Source: Perognathus longimembris pacificus
Taxonomy: Eukaryota > Chordata > Mammalia > Rodentia > Heteromyidae
DNA: 64,000 nt
Assembly: GCF_023159225.1 (NCBI RefSeq)
Contig: NC_063171.1
Location: 38,037,378 to 38,101,377 of the forward strand
Direction of reading: 5' to 3'
The position numbers and the translations under genes were made by a program. Shown here piece by piece: positions 23,443 to 33,016 of this stretch. Within the stretch, counting starts at the first letter, position 1. Every line of letters begins with the position of its first letter. The notes beneath the pieces were generated by a model. That model saw only the letters and a program-made list of their open reading frames with translations, searched no databases and was not told the DNA's origin.

Positions 23443-23885
23443 TTTTATTTTTCAAATTTTTATTATCAAACTGATGTACAGAGGATTACAGTTTCATACA
23501 TTAGGCACTGGATACATTTCTTGTACTGTTTTTTACCTTGTCCCTCATACCCCCCACTCCCCCTTACCCTTCCTTCCCTAAGGTGTTCAGTTCACTTACA
23601 CCAAACAGTTTTGCAAGTATTGCTTTTGTAGTTGTTTCTCTTTTTTTTACCCTGTGTCTCTAAATTTTGGTATTCCCTTTCAATTTCCTAGTTCCAATAC
23701 CAGTATACACGGTTTCCAATATACTCAGATAAGATTACAGAGATAGTGTAGGTACAACCACAGGAAGGTGCTACAAGAACATCATCAATAATAGAAGCTA
23801 CAGATACACCTGGGATGTTGAAAGTAGTTACAACTGTGATATAACAATTGTCTCCATAACATGGAGTTCATTTCACTTAGCATCA
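23443..23885 (-). mobile_element. L1-like 3' end insertion abutting an OR stop codon
   Basis: A ~443 bp 5'-truncated antisense element with its T-rich tail side at 23443 (CAAATTTTTATTATCAAACT, then GATGTACAGAGGATTACAG). It is flanked by 16 bp target repeats, CCATGATAACATTTTA, at 23427-23442 and 23886-23901. The left duplicate has the empty site at about 12435-12450. The inner target repeat contains the stop codon (23901-23899) of the OR at 23899-24942, so the insertion lies immediately 3' of that gene. L1 identity is inferred from the tail, truncation and target-repeat length; the 3' end motif is shared with many copies in the window. Confidence 0.85.
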
Positions 23886-23898
23886 CCATGATAACATT

Positions 23899-24942
23899 TT
23901 AAATATATGATTTCAGAGATCCTTTATTGCTGCCCAGAACTTTTCTGATAGCAAGTTGGACATCCTTGTTTCTGAGGCTGTAGACCATGGGGTTGAGTAG
24001 TGGAGTGACAATGGTGTATGTCACTGTCACCAGCCTGTCCTTGTTGGACACATACCTTGCTGTAGGCCTCAAGTAGATGAAGGAGGCACAGCCATAGTGA
24101 ATAACTACAACCGTGAGGTGAGAGGCACAGGTGGAAAAGGCTTTCCGTTTGCCTTCTGCAGAAGGGATCTTCAAGATAGTCCTTAAAATGCAGAGGTAAG
24201 AAACACAGATAAAGAAAAAGGGAACCACAAGGACAAGAACCCCACAGATGAATATAACAAGTTCATGAACATCTGTGTTGGTACAAGCCAGGCGAATGAC
24301 TGGTGAGATGTCACAAAAGTAATGGTTGACCTCATTGGTGCTACAGAAAGGGAGGCTGAACACCAAATTTACCACTGTTAGAGAAGCCAAGAAGCCTCCT
24401 ATCCCACAGGCAGCTGCCAGCTTCCCACATACCTGCCAGCTCATAAGAATGGGGTAACGGAGAGGGTGGCATATGGCTACATAACGGTCATAACCCATCA
24501 CCCCCAGCAGTAAGCAATTGGTAATGGCAAAACCAAGGAAGAAGAACATCTGAATAGCACAGCAGGTAAAGGAGATTGTCCTAGACACAGAAAGTAGATT
24601 AAGGAGCATCTTGGGTAAGATGACGAAAGTATAGAACGTCTCAGATGTGGAGAGGATGCCAAGGAAGAAGTACATTGGGGTGTGGAGGCTCTGATCCAGG
24701 CGTATGATACTGACAATTGTGGCATTGCCACTGAGAATGACTAGATAGAGAAAGAGAAAAACCACAAAGAGATCAAGCTGAACTTCACCGAGGCTTGAAA
24801 AGCCCAAGAGTAAGAACTCAGTAATCACAGTGAGGTTTTCTGCCAACCCCTGCAAAGAAAGGGGAAAGAAGTAAAACAGAGTGTAGAATCTCTCACCTGT
24901 GTTGCATGTTGGAGATGCCAGTAAAGGGTTTTTGCCTTTCAC
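23899..24942 (-). CDS. Olfactory receptor, family 10 type, start codon uncertain
   Basis: The receptor body is complete: NLT sequon, TEFLLLGFSSLGEVQ, LHTPMYFF, MGYDRYVAICHPLRYP, CDISPVIRLAC, KAFSTCASHLTVV and NPMVYSLRNKDVQLAIRKVL. The usual start position (24846-24844) reads TTG rather than ATG. The only in-frame ATG is 32 codons upstream (24942), giving 347 residues with an atypical Phe/Tyr-rich leader. A pyrimidine tract ending TTTGCAG stops at 24850 right before GGGTTG, which looks like a 3' splice site. Translation may therefore start in an upstream exon, as for some ORs, or the start may be lost. The body alone is about 315 residues. Its 3' part was copied into the pseudogene at 12448-12770. 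An L1 insertion sits directly after its stop. Possibly OR10T-like by position (weak). Confidence 0.85.
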   Translation of the reverse strand: MKGKNPLLASPTCNTGERFYTLFYFFPLSLQGLAENLTVITEFLLLGFSSLGEVQLDLFVVFLFLYLVILSGNATIVSIIRLDQSLHTPMYFFLGILSTSETFYTFVILPKMLLNLLSVSRTISFTCCAIQMFFFLGFAITNCLLLGVMGYDRYVAICHPLRYPILMSWQVCGKLAAACGIGGFLASLTVVNLVFSLPFCSTNEVNHYFCDISPVIRLACTNTDVHELVIFICGVLVLVVPFFFICVSYLCILRTILKIPSAEGKRKAFSTCASHLTVVVIHYGCASFIYLRPTARYVSNKDRLVTVTYTIVTPLLNPMVYSLRNKDVQLAIRKVLGSNKGSLKSYI

Positions 24943-25192
24943 TCGTCCAGCTCCATTTCTAGGGCCCTTGCATATTGGCTATTTTGTGCTCCCTCTCCCA
25001 TTCCATCTTCAAAGTCAATAAAGTCACATCTCTTCCTCTGAGTCTCTTTTCAACTTTTCATGTCCCATATAGTTACAGCAGAATATTACAAGATAATCTG
25101 TCTATTTGAAAGTCAATCAGTTGTATCTGTAACCTTGATTCCCATTTTTATATATATTGTTAGATTTCCAGGCTTTAGAATATCCTTGAGGA

Positions 25193-25390
25193 AGTGCTGG
25201 GAATGTGGCCTAGTGGTAGAGTGCTTGCCTCGCATACATGAAGCCCTGGGTTTAATTCTTCAGCACCATATATATAGAAAAAGCCAGAAGTGGCACTTTG
25301 ACTCAAGTGGTAGAGTGCTAGCCTTGAAAAGAAGCCAGGGACAGTGCTCAGGCCCTGAGTTCAAGCCCCAGGACTGGCAAAAAAAAAAAA
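25193..25390 (+). mobile_element. ID-headed composite SINE with target repeats
   Basis: GAAGTGCTGGGAATGTGGCC head, ACTCAAGTGGTAGAGTGCTA second module, and an A tail. It is flanked by GAATATCCTTGAGGA at 25178-25192 and 25391-25405. It is somewhat diverged from the young subfamily. Confidence 0.9.
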
Positions 25391-25489
25391 GAATATCCTT
25401 GAGGAGTCATAATTTTTCTTAGTACAACTAATACAAGCAAATAAAAAAAACCACAGAAATGAGTTTCATTCATGAGGAGGAGAAGAGGG

Positions 25490-25680
25490 GAATGGTGCAG
25501 TCAAAAATCTAATGTATATCCTACAAAACTAAGAACCGTGAGGGAAGGGGTTGGTAGAGGAAAGATGGGTGAGAATGTTGAAAGGGGTGACATTGATCAA
25601 AGTTGTGTTCGTAAACTGCTTTGTTAAATAGTAATTTCTTTGTACAACCACTTAAAGATAATAAATTTTTATAACAGAAT
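25490..25680 (+). mobile_element. Dispersed repeat, second 3' end type
   Basis: Contains GAATGTTGAAAGGGGTGACA, GTAATTTCTTTGTACAACCA and ends AATAAATTTTTATAA. It is related to 26770-26895 (plus) and, antisense, to 31868-31965 and 33017-33260. Probably an L1 3' end subfamily (inference). Confidence 0.5.
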
Positions 25681-26523
25681 TTCATCTATCATTGTATAGA
25701 ATAATTATTATTAAATTTGACCACGAAAGTGTGGAATCTTTACACAGAAAACAACCAAACATTTTGCTTTTACTGGAATTTTTTGTTAACACTGATAGGA
25801 GATGTTGGGGAAAATAAGAGAATATCACATTCCTGAGATACAGATTCAATAAAATAGAGGTGACTCCTACCAATCTGATCTCTAGTCTCTGAATAATGCT
25901 TATCAAATATTAGGCTGTTTTTTTATAAAGAGAACCATACAATTACATGAAAAGGAACCAGACTAGGAAAACTAAGGGACGTAACACAAAAGGTGGAATC
26001 AGGGTGAACAAATACAACAGTGCTGTCCACTAGACACTATGTGGAAAAGCAACTGTACGTTCTGTGGGTAGGAACAGGAGGGAAAGCTGGGAGAGAGTGA
26101 CAGAGGGGAAACATGACTCAAAAATAATTGTACTCATTACTCATTACCTGATCCATGTAATTGAAACCCTGCTGTATATCAACTCTACAATTACAATAAC
26201 AAAAGTGAATTTGTTATTTCAACCAATGAATGTGAATGTGCACATACCTGCTAATTAAAATGTATTGTGACTTTGCAAACACAGCTACAGACAAAGGATG
26301 CGCAAATCAATGAACTAAACAACCAGGTCAACAATACCTCATTGATATGAGCTTTACCTCTTCAGGGCCCCTGACTCCCATATCTAGTGTTCTCAGCATA
26401 AGTAGTTCTTCTCTAGAAAAAGAACTGTAGAATCTGAACAGAATCAGTTCTTGAGGAAGGAAAAATAAATATCCCTTGAAACTGTTTTCAATGGTTTGTT
26501 TCTTCCCTTTCATCCTGCAGACC
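25681..26523. other. Non-coding DNA, no gene seen
   Basis: Mostly unique AT-rich sequence. A degraded L1-like 3' end (AATTGTACTCATTAC, then TGTATATCAACTCTACAA) is at about 26080-26200. Confidence 0.45.
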
Positions 26524-26762
26524 AAAGGCAGAAATTGAAAACATAATTCAAGTTACAGATTTCTTTTAACGTCCATTCATGTTGACCTAGAAGGGTGACT
26601 GGAGGAATTATTTCCCAGTTATTTAAGAAGCAAAGATACAAGAAGGCATGTTGTCTAGACACCGGAACAGCTGGCAGAATACAGGAGGAAGCAAGAGAAT
26701 AAATAGCCAAGTAGACGTTCCTGTCTGGACAACATGCCTTCTTTGCTTCAATTTCTGCCTTT
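26524..26762. repeat. Interrupted inverted repeat
   Basis: AAAGGCAGAAATTGAA (26524-26539) is the exact reverse complement of 26747-26762. In addition AAGAAGGCATGTTGTC (26640-26655) is the reverse complement of GACAACATGCCTTCTT (26728-26743), with pairing that continues imperfectly on both sides. The right arm is continuous, while the left arm is split by about 95 bp. Confidence 0.7.
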
Positions 26763-26769
26763 AAGAGTG

Positions 26770-26895
26770 GGTTGGGAGGTAGGGATGAGAATGTTGAAAG
26801 GGGTATCATTGCTCAAGATGCATTGTATTCATAAATTGTTTTGTTGAATGGCAACTTCTTTGTACAACTACTTAAAGAATATAAATACATAATTT
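26770..26895 (+). mobile_element. Dispersed repeat, second 3' end type
   Basis: GATGAGAATGTTGAAAGGGG, AACTTCTTTGTACAACTACT, then ATAAATACATAATTTTTTAA. It is the same family as 25490-25680 and sits directly outside the inverted repeat. Confidence 0.5.
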
Positions 26896-27594
26896 TTTAA
26901 AAAGAAGCTTGTAGATAGTTAGCATTCCAATGATACTTTAAACCCATTTCTTATAGCTCCTAGTATTCATCCCAAAGTCCTGATCATATGGAATTTCATG
27001 TAATTCATTGAATATGAGTCACATCATGGAACAATGTCTTCGAGAGTATATTTGGCAGATTCTCTGATGTTTCAAGTCATTTTCTCCCAAGACAGTTTTG
27101 TACTTTCAATTTAACAAATATTGGGTATGCACTAAACTACAGCCATTTTCTTAGGTGTTTGGGATGCATGAAGATACAAAACAGAGATCTCTGTTTTCAC
27201 AGAACCTAATTCTACAATGTCTCACCTTCCAGATAATTCTAGATAATTCTCTTTCATACCAGTGCAATGAGCTCTTAGGAGGTAAAGTCCAGGTTGTTTC
27301 TCACCTGACAAAAGTTTATGTGCCATGCACCATCTCTCTTCCTCCACTAATATCAGGATTCCCAGGAAATAGCTTAAATATGCAAAAATCTATGTGAATA
27401 AACTATTACCCAAATGAGAATATGACTTGTTACAACTAGTTTGTAAGCATTTTTTATGTATTTGGGATATGGACTTATAGTGAGCAAACAAGGAAGATAA
27501 GGGTTAATATTGTGAAGAAAGAGGTAGGTCTGGATTTACTTTTTTTAAAAAAATGTGCAATTTACACTTTTATATCACTTTGGTTTGGGGGCTT
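26896..27594. other. Non-coding DNA, no gene seen
   Basis: No coding family, RNA or clear repeat recognised. Confidence 0.5.
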
Positions 27595-27830
27595 GAGGGG
27601 GTGTTGTGCTTTTTGCCAAAACTGAGGTATGATCTCATGATGTCATACTTGCCTATCTTGCTTAATTGCTTGGCACTCTACCACTTGAGCTACACCTCCA
27701 GTCCTGATTTTGCTGGTGATTTTGGAAATAAGTCTCATGGAGTTTTCTGCTTAGGCGGGATTTAAATTCTACTCCTCTGAATCTCAGGCTCTTGAATAGA
27801 TAGGTATGAGCCATCAGGGCCTGGCTACTT
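27595..27830 (-). mobile_element. Old composite SINE (antisense)
   Basis: ACTCTACCACTTGAGCTACA (antisense tRNA-like module) followed by AATCTCAGGCTCTTGAATAG and GTATGAGCCATCAGGGCCTG (antisense B1-like head). It is heavily diverged. Confidence 0.65.
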
Positions 27831-27831
27831 C

Positions 27832-28080
27832 AGCCTTTTTTATTTAATTTTTTAACATTATTGTTATAAAGGCGATGTCCAGAGGGGTTAGTATTTTATA
27901 CATCATATAGAGAGTACATTTCATTTGGGACAATGTCACCCCTTCCTTTGTCCTCTCCCAGTTTTTCCTCTCCCATTCCTACCCACAAGTTGCATAGTTC
28001 ATTTTCAACATAGTTTCTACTGAATACCACTGCTGCAATTGTTCACCGGAAGTCCCTCCATTTTTGTGCCTTGCCCCATT
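27832..28080 (-). mobile_element. L1-like 3' end fragment (antisense)
   Basis: TTATTGTTATAAAGGCGATG, CCAGAGGGGTTAG, then GTCACCCCTTCC and pyrimidine-rich text, the same order as 12295-12440. Confidence 0.6.
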
Positions 28081-28207
28081 TCAGCATTTCTAAGCAAATA
28101 ATTTAATCTTCTTAAATTTTAGCTTTCTTTACTAAGGTTCAGAAGGATTTGTGAACAGCATAACTTAAAATGACACCTAGAATTATACATTAGAAAATAC
28201 TGTTTTT

Positions 28208-28280
28208 CTTTTTTCTTCCCTCCTCCTTTCCCTCCTTTCTTCCTTCCTTCTTTCCTTCCTTCTGTCATTCTTTTTTCCTT
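28208..28280 (+). repeat. (CCTT)n pyrimidine-rich simple repeat
   Basis: CTTT/CCTT-rich tract with interruptions. Confidence 0.85.
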
Positions 28281-29319
28281 CTAAAGACTAATGATCTAAA
28301 GATAGAATCTTTGACCTTTCTGAATTCTTTCTAAATTTCTTTCTATCCTTAAGACCTCAACCTTGTCTCCCAGCCCAGCTACTTTTCCTATCACCCTCTT
28401 GCAATCCTTCACTACTATGTATTTGTAGATCCCAGGTTTAAGACTATCTCAACATTTTCAGAATCCAACGTAAGCTACAAGGTATCACTAGCTCTCACCT
28501 TTGGGATAGTATAACTGTATCCTTAAGGTTTTAGATCATGTAATTTCTTTAAACTGCTTATGAACTTTAGAATATTAAACCCTCCATATGAACCAGTTTC
28601 ACATCTTTTAAAGTATGAATCCTGCAGTCAAAGGTATACAGCTGTCTGATATCCTAATCATTTCCCAGGGCTATAAGGACCAATCTGAGGAATTTGCCAC
28701 ATCTGGCACTTTCTCAGTACACTACACATTTCTTTCCCATTCTCTTAAAATGTTCTAGAGCAGCAACAAAAGACTCACCATTTCACTCTTCAATACAGTG
28801 ACCACTGTGCCTCTTCTATACAGCCTGGCCAACTAAAAATCTAATGATAGTTATTAATCATATTTTGCTTTGATAACCAGAATTAACCTCCATGCCCTGC
28901 TTGGTAATTTTACTATTCAGCACCCTAGGGAGCCATTAATACCTAGCGAATGGCAAAATTCTGCCTCTCTTCAATTAGCAACTATGATCCCAGGGGCAAA
29001 TGGACTTCAAGTGTCTTTTGCCAAACAATAAACCATGGACTAGGCCTCAGGGAATTACTTATTTCCTACAGTAGATTCACTGTTGAGATGAATCATTTCC
29101 TAGTGGTACTGAGGGACACTGACAACAGAAAAGACTGGGAACCCCCTTGCAAATTCTTCCTCCTGTTATTCTGTACATACCTTTTGGTTAGAGGCAATAA
29201 TGACCACCTTTGCTTCTGAATGCAAATCTAAATTTTAGATTTTAAGGAATGGCAAAGCATTGGATTGGCAGGTAAAAGAACTGCCATGAAGGCAGCACAG
29301 AGCACTCTGGGAGGTACAA
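28281..29319. other. Non-coding DNA, no gene seen
   Basis: Unique-looking. The short frame at 28950-29219 has no family features and is not called. Confidence 0.5.
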
Positions 29320-29900
29320 CTGTATTTGGACTTTTTTTCTTGTTCAGTATTAGCCCAAGAAAACTCATTCTCCAAAACTTAAAAATATTGACTTCAGCTA
29401 CCTAAAGCTACTGAGAATATAGAATGACAGCATATATCATTCAAATACAAACATATCAACTTCAGTTTGCCTAGGCACTAGATGGGAATAAAGGGGAAAT
29501 CAGCTAACCTCATGGTGAAGGCTTGAAACAACTTGTGCTTATTGAGCTGTATATGCTGAGATGTGTGGTCAGAATGTAATATGCCTTATCTCAATCTAAT
29601 GACAGTACCCAAAGAAGAAAAATATCAGCTTTATTTCCAACAAGTAGATTAATAAGTGACAATGGAGGAATATCCCTGAGGTTGCATAAACTGGATCATT
29701 GAGTGAAAAGTGGGCAAAAAGATAGCAGTGTTTGAAGAATGTATTTTTCTTATTCAGGGAAAGAATAGTAACTGGTATGTAGGGAGATTCTCATCGAGTT
29801 TGTTACATTTGACTATGTACTTCATGTTTTTTCACTCTGAGATGCCTCTAAGAAACAGAAAGGTAGCCATCAGTGCTATGATAGCAAAATTTAACAAAAT
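29320..29900 (+). repeat. Small older direct duplication, left copy
   Basis: Matches 31130-31710 in order and orientation with many substitutions. Shared landmarks are AGCTACCTAAAGCTACTGAG, ATATGCCTTATCTCAA, GGATCATTGAGT and GTATTTTTCTTATT. The OR10K-like pseudogene lies between the two copies. Confidence 0.85.
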
Positions 29901-30393
29901 GATGCCCAGTAAAGGCAAAGGCACCTCAATCTGTAGTTTGAAAAGGTGAAACAGGACCCAAAAATGGCTGTTAAGGCTCGCTGCAGAATTGATGGGACCA
30001 AGTTTGCTCACTAACTTTATGAAGGGGAAAAGGATTTTCCACTTCTGTCAATTGGAGCTAGACATTTAGATACAACTTTGCCCTCTTCGTTTTCTCAAAT
30101 GAACACATCTTTTCCACCCTGTTAGTCTTTGAGTGACCAATAGTTACTGTAGTAAAGTATAATTCAATTTGCTCCTGAGTTGAGCAATCCAGTTTCATAT
30201 CTCCTTTAACTTGTTAGAGTACCCCTAACATAACGAAGCCAAAAATGTGTCAACTTCATTAAACTTCATTCTCTTTACAGGTAAAAAGTTATCGTGCTGC
30301 TGCATAGTTGATCAATTAAATGAGAAAAAAATATATGTGGGAGCACACTTCTTTCTGGCACATATAGCCATGAATAATTTTTAAATTGGTTCT

Positions 30394-31111
30394 TTAATTG
30401 CCAGGATATAAATTCTGGCCTATGGTTCTTCTAAGAGCTGCTTTGAATTCCTTATTTCTCAGACTATATAAATCATGGGATTGAATAAAGGGGTAAGGAT
30501 GCTATAAGATACAGATATGAGGCCATTGGTCTTAGGCCTTAAGTAGATGAAAAAGGCATACCCATAGTGCACAGTTACCATAATGAGATGGGAAGTGCAA
30601 GTGGAGAAAGCTTTATATCTTCCAACAGAGGACGGAATATCGAGAATAGCTGAAATGATGCAGATATAGGAAACAAGGATAAGCAACAGTGGAATAACTA
30701 AAACAAACACTCCAAGCACGAATATAACCAACTGAGATTGGAGTGGTGAGATGCCAGCTTGAGGACAGGGGAGATGTCACAGAAGAAGTGATGGAGCTGA
30801 TTGGAAGAGTGGAAGGGCAGGTGGAACACAAGGCAGGTGGTGGCCAGGGAGGCCGTGGCTACCAGCCCCACACACACCCCACGCCCCATAAGCACTGTGT
30901 AGCGCAGCGGATTACAGATGGCCACGTAGCGGTCATAGCCCATGGCTGTCAGCAGGAAGGAGTGGGAGCAGCCAAGGAAGAGGAAGGTGAACATCTGGAT
31001 GGTACAGCCCAGGAAGGAGATGGTCTTCCTCTGGGCCAGCAGGTCCACCAGCATCTTGGGTACGATGACAAAGGTGTAGCAAGTCTCAGAGCAGGAGAGG
31101 ACAGAGAGGAA
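30394..31111 (-). pseudogene. OR10K2: OR10K-like olfactory receptor pseudogene, 5'-truncated
   Basis: The fragment matches the plus-strand OR at 56426-57370 from the end of TM2 to the stop codon (30396-30394). It shares MGYDRYVAICNPLRYTVLMG, HSSNQLHHFFCDISPVLKLA, YKAFSTC and NPMIY. The N-terminus, TM1 and most of TM2 are missing: homology stops at 31111, where the second copy of the small duplication begins. Damage seen includes loss of several codons in TM4 (near 30840), a ~4 bp deletion at about 30732 that shifts frame, an in-frame ~18 bp deletion near 30515, and a 2 bp insertion at about 30466-30470 before SLRNKEF. The C-terminal end (RRTIGQ-type) is typical of OR10K. Position and strand fit human OR10K2; the symbol is an orthology guess. 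Confidence 0.88.
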
Positions 31112-31129
31112 AACTGCCTAATTTTTATC

Positions 31130-31710
31130 ATGTATATGGATTTTTCTTGTTTGGTATCAGCTTGAGAAAATTTGTTTTCCAAAACTGAAAAATCTTGCCT
31201 TTAGCTACCTAAAGCTACTGAGGATACAGAATGAAAGTGGATATCCTGTTCAGATGTAAACATGTTGACTTCAGTTTACCTAAGCAAAAGATGGGAAAAA
31301 AGTGAAAATCAGATAACCTTATGATGAAGTCTTGAAACGACTTATGTTTGTTGAGCACTTAGTGTTCGCTGAGATATGTGTTCAAAATTCAATATGCCTT
31401 ATCTCAAACTTATGTCAGTACCCAACATAAGAAAAAAGAAAATGTAGGTTAATAAGAGACAAAGTAGGAACATCTCTGAGGTTGTATAAGCTGGATCATT
31501 GAGTCAAAGGTGGACAAGAAGGTAGCAGTATTTTAAAGAACATATTTTTCTTATTTGAGGAAATAATAGTCACTGAAATGTAGATCGTCTCATGAGTTTG
31601 GGACATTTCACAACACACTTCGTCTTTTTCATTCTGAGATGCCTCAGAGAAATGGAAAGGTATCCATACTACTTTATTATCAGTGCTATAGTAGAAAGAT
31701 TTAAAAATAG
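31130..31710 (+). repeat. Small older direct duplication, right copy
   Basis: Partner of 29320-29900. It starts within ~20 bp of the point where OR coding homology ends and fades by about 31710. No OR sequence follows it, unlike the 11 kb duplication. Confidence 0.85.
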
Positions 31711-32360
31711 AAAATAAACATTCTATTCAGCCAAGTACTCACAGGACATAAAGTGAGAGTTCCAAGCTCTTTCCATTTGGAGTGAGAACATCCAGAGGTT
31801 TAGGGGACTGTGTGATTTGGGAAGCACATATAGCTTACATATCTAAGCTCCTTATTTTTTAATCATCTTTTTAAAATCATGTTTAAATAGTTGTGAAAAG
31901 GAGTTGCCATTTAACAAAGTAGTTTACGAATACAATATATCTTGATCAATGTCACTTCACAGGCTCCTTATTTTAAAGAGGATGAGTAAGAAATAATTGA
32001 AATAAAGTAGTAGATGCTTAGAAGATAATGAAGTAGAAATTTCTCCAAAAAAATATTTTGCTGAAATAGTTTTATCTAGTGTGGTAGTTGCACAATGACC
32101 CATGAGATCCTTTCTAACTCAGAGTCAATGTTTTCTCACCAGATAGTCTCAGAAGTCCTCTTAAATACTCTACAAAGCCAGTGTGTAGAATTTAGCTTAT
32201 GGTATTAAGAGATGATACTCTTATGTCTTCTATGTCTGACTCAAGTATTCCACTGGGGTTTTATATAATCCGGATTTAAGTAGAAAATACTCAAAAATTC
32301 TAGATGTCCTCAAAAGTGGGAAAAGCTAGTTTTCATAGAAAACTTTTGAAATTTTCCTAG
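31711..32360. other. Non-coding DNA with an antisense repeat fragment
   Basis: About 31868-31965 is an antisense copy of the second 3' end type (GAGTTGCCATTTAACAAAGT, then ATCTTGATCAATGTCACTTC). Nothing else is recognised. Confidence 0.5.
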
Positions 32361-32367
32361 TGTTTTT

Positions 32368-32692
32368 CACTTGTGGTTTTGGCAATACTGGGGTTTTGAA
32401 CTCAGGTCCTTACACTTCCTAAACTGATATTCTTAGTGACAACCTATGTTTCAAGCCCTGACCGTTCTTGTTAATTTTGAGATAATGTCTCGCTTCTTGC
32501 CAGGATTGATTCACTCATGTTAAGCTTCCAAGTAGCAAGGATAACAGGTACTAGCCACTACAACCAGCAATTCTTTTAGAAGAGGTCTCAAAAAACATTC
32601 TTTTTTTTACCTTGGCTGGCCTCGAACCACATTCCTAACCATTTCAGTCTCTCAGGATTACAAGCATGAGCCGCAAGTGCCTGATTTAAAAT
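32368..32692 (-). mobile_element. Old composite SINE and B1-like monomer (antisense)
   Basis: GGTTTTGGCAATACTGGGGT to ACAGGTACTAGCCACTACAA is an antisense composite SINE. TTGGCTGGCCTCGAACCACA to ATTACAAGCATGAGCCGC (about 32613-32681) is a separate antisense B1-like unit. Confidence 0.65.
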
Positions 32693-32859
32693 CTTGCTTC
32701 TTATGCACACAGTAAATAATCAGAATTATTTTCACAGATACACCTGAAATGTTTGAATTTTAGAGACATGAAAAAAGAGAAAGTGGCATTTCTTACTTAA
32801 TCTATGAATCAAACAATCAAGAAAAATAAACACAAACGAAGCAAAGTAAAAAAATGAAC

Positions 32860-32915
32860 AGAAGGGGTGGGAAGGGAAGGAGAGGGCAGAGAAGGGAAGG
32901 GGAGGGGAGGGTTCT
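32860..32915 (+). repeat. Purine-rich GGAAG tract
   Basis: GAAGGGAAGGAGAGGGCAGA-type purine run. Confidence 0.8.
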
Positions 32916-33016
32916 AGTTGGAAACAAGAATAACATAATATTTTGAGATCTAGAAAAATTCTAAAAACTATATAATTTCATATCACTGTTACCTAGGGCA
33001 AAAAGTGTTGTTTTAT

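Larger units (their letters stand above)
12771..24224 (+). repeat. Tandem segmental duplication, right copy (~11.45 kb)
   Basis: Direct repeat of 1721-12770. The end at 24224 is the point inside the OR at 23899-24942 up to which the left copy matches (GGGAA); the gene simply continues beyond. Private insertions are SINEs at 20716-20936 and 22627-22846 and an L1 3' end at 23443-23885. The private SINEs of the left copy are absent. Confidence 0.92.

Noticed and set aside
1721..24224. CRISPR-like or phage-like repeat array
   Set aside because: Repeats are a two-copy eukaryotic segmental duplication plus retroposons; no short regularly spaced repeats exist.
24498..24731. 77-codon minus-strand frame within the OR at 23899-24942
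   Set aside because: Alternate frame of the same OR; no independent evidence.
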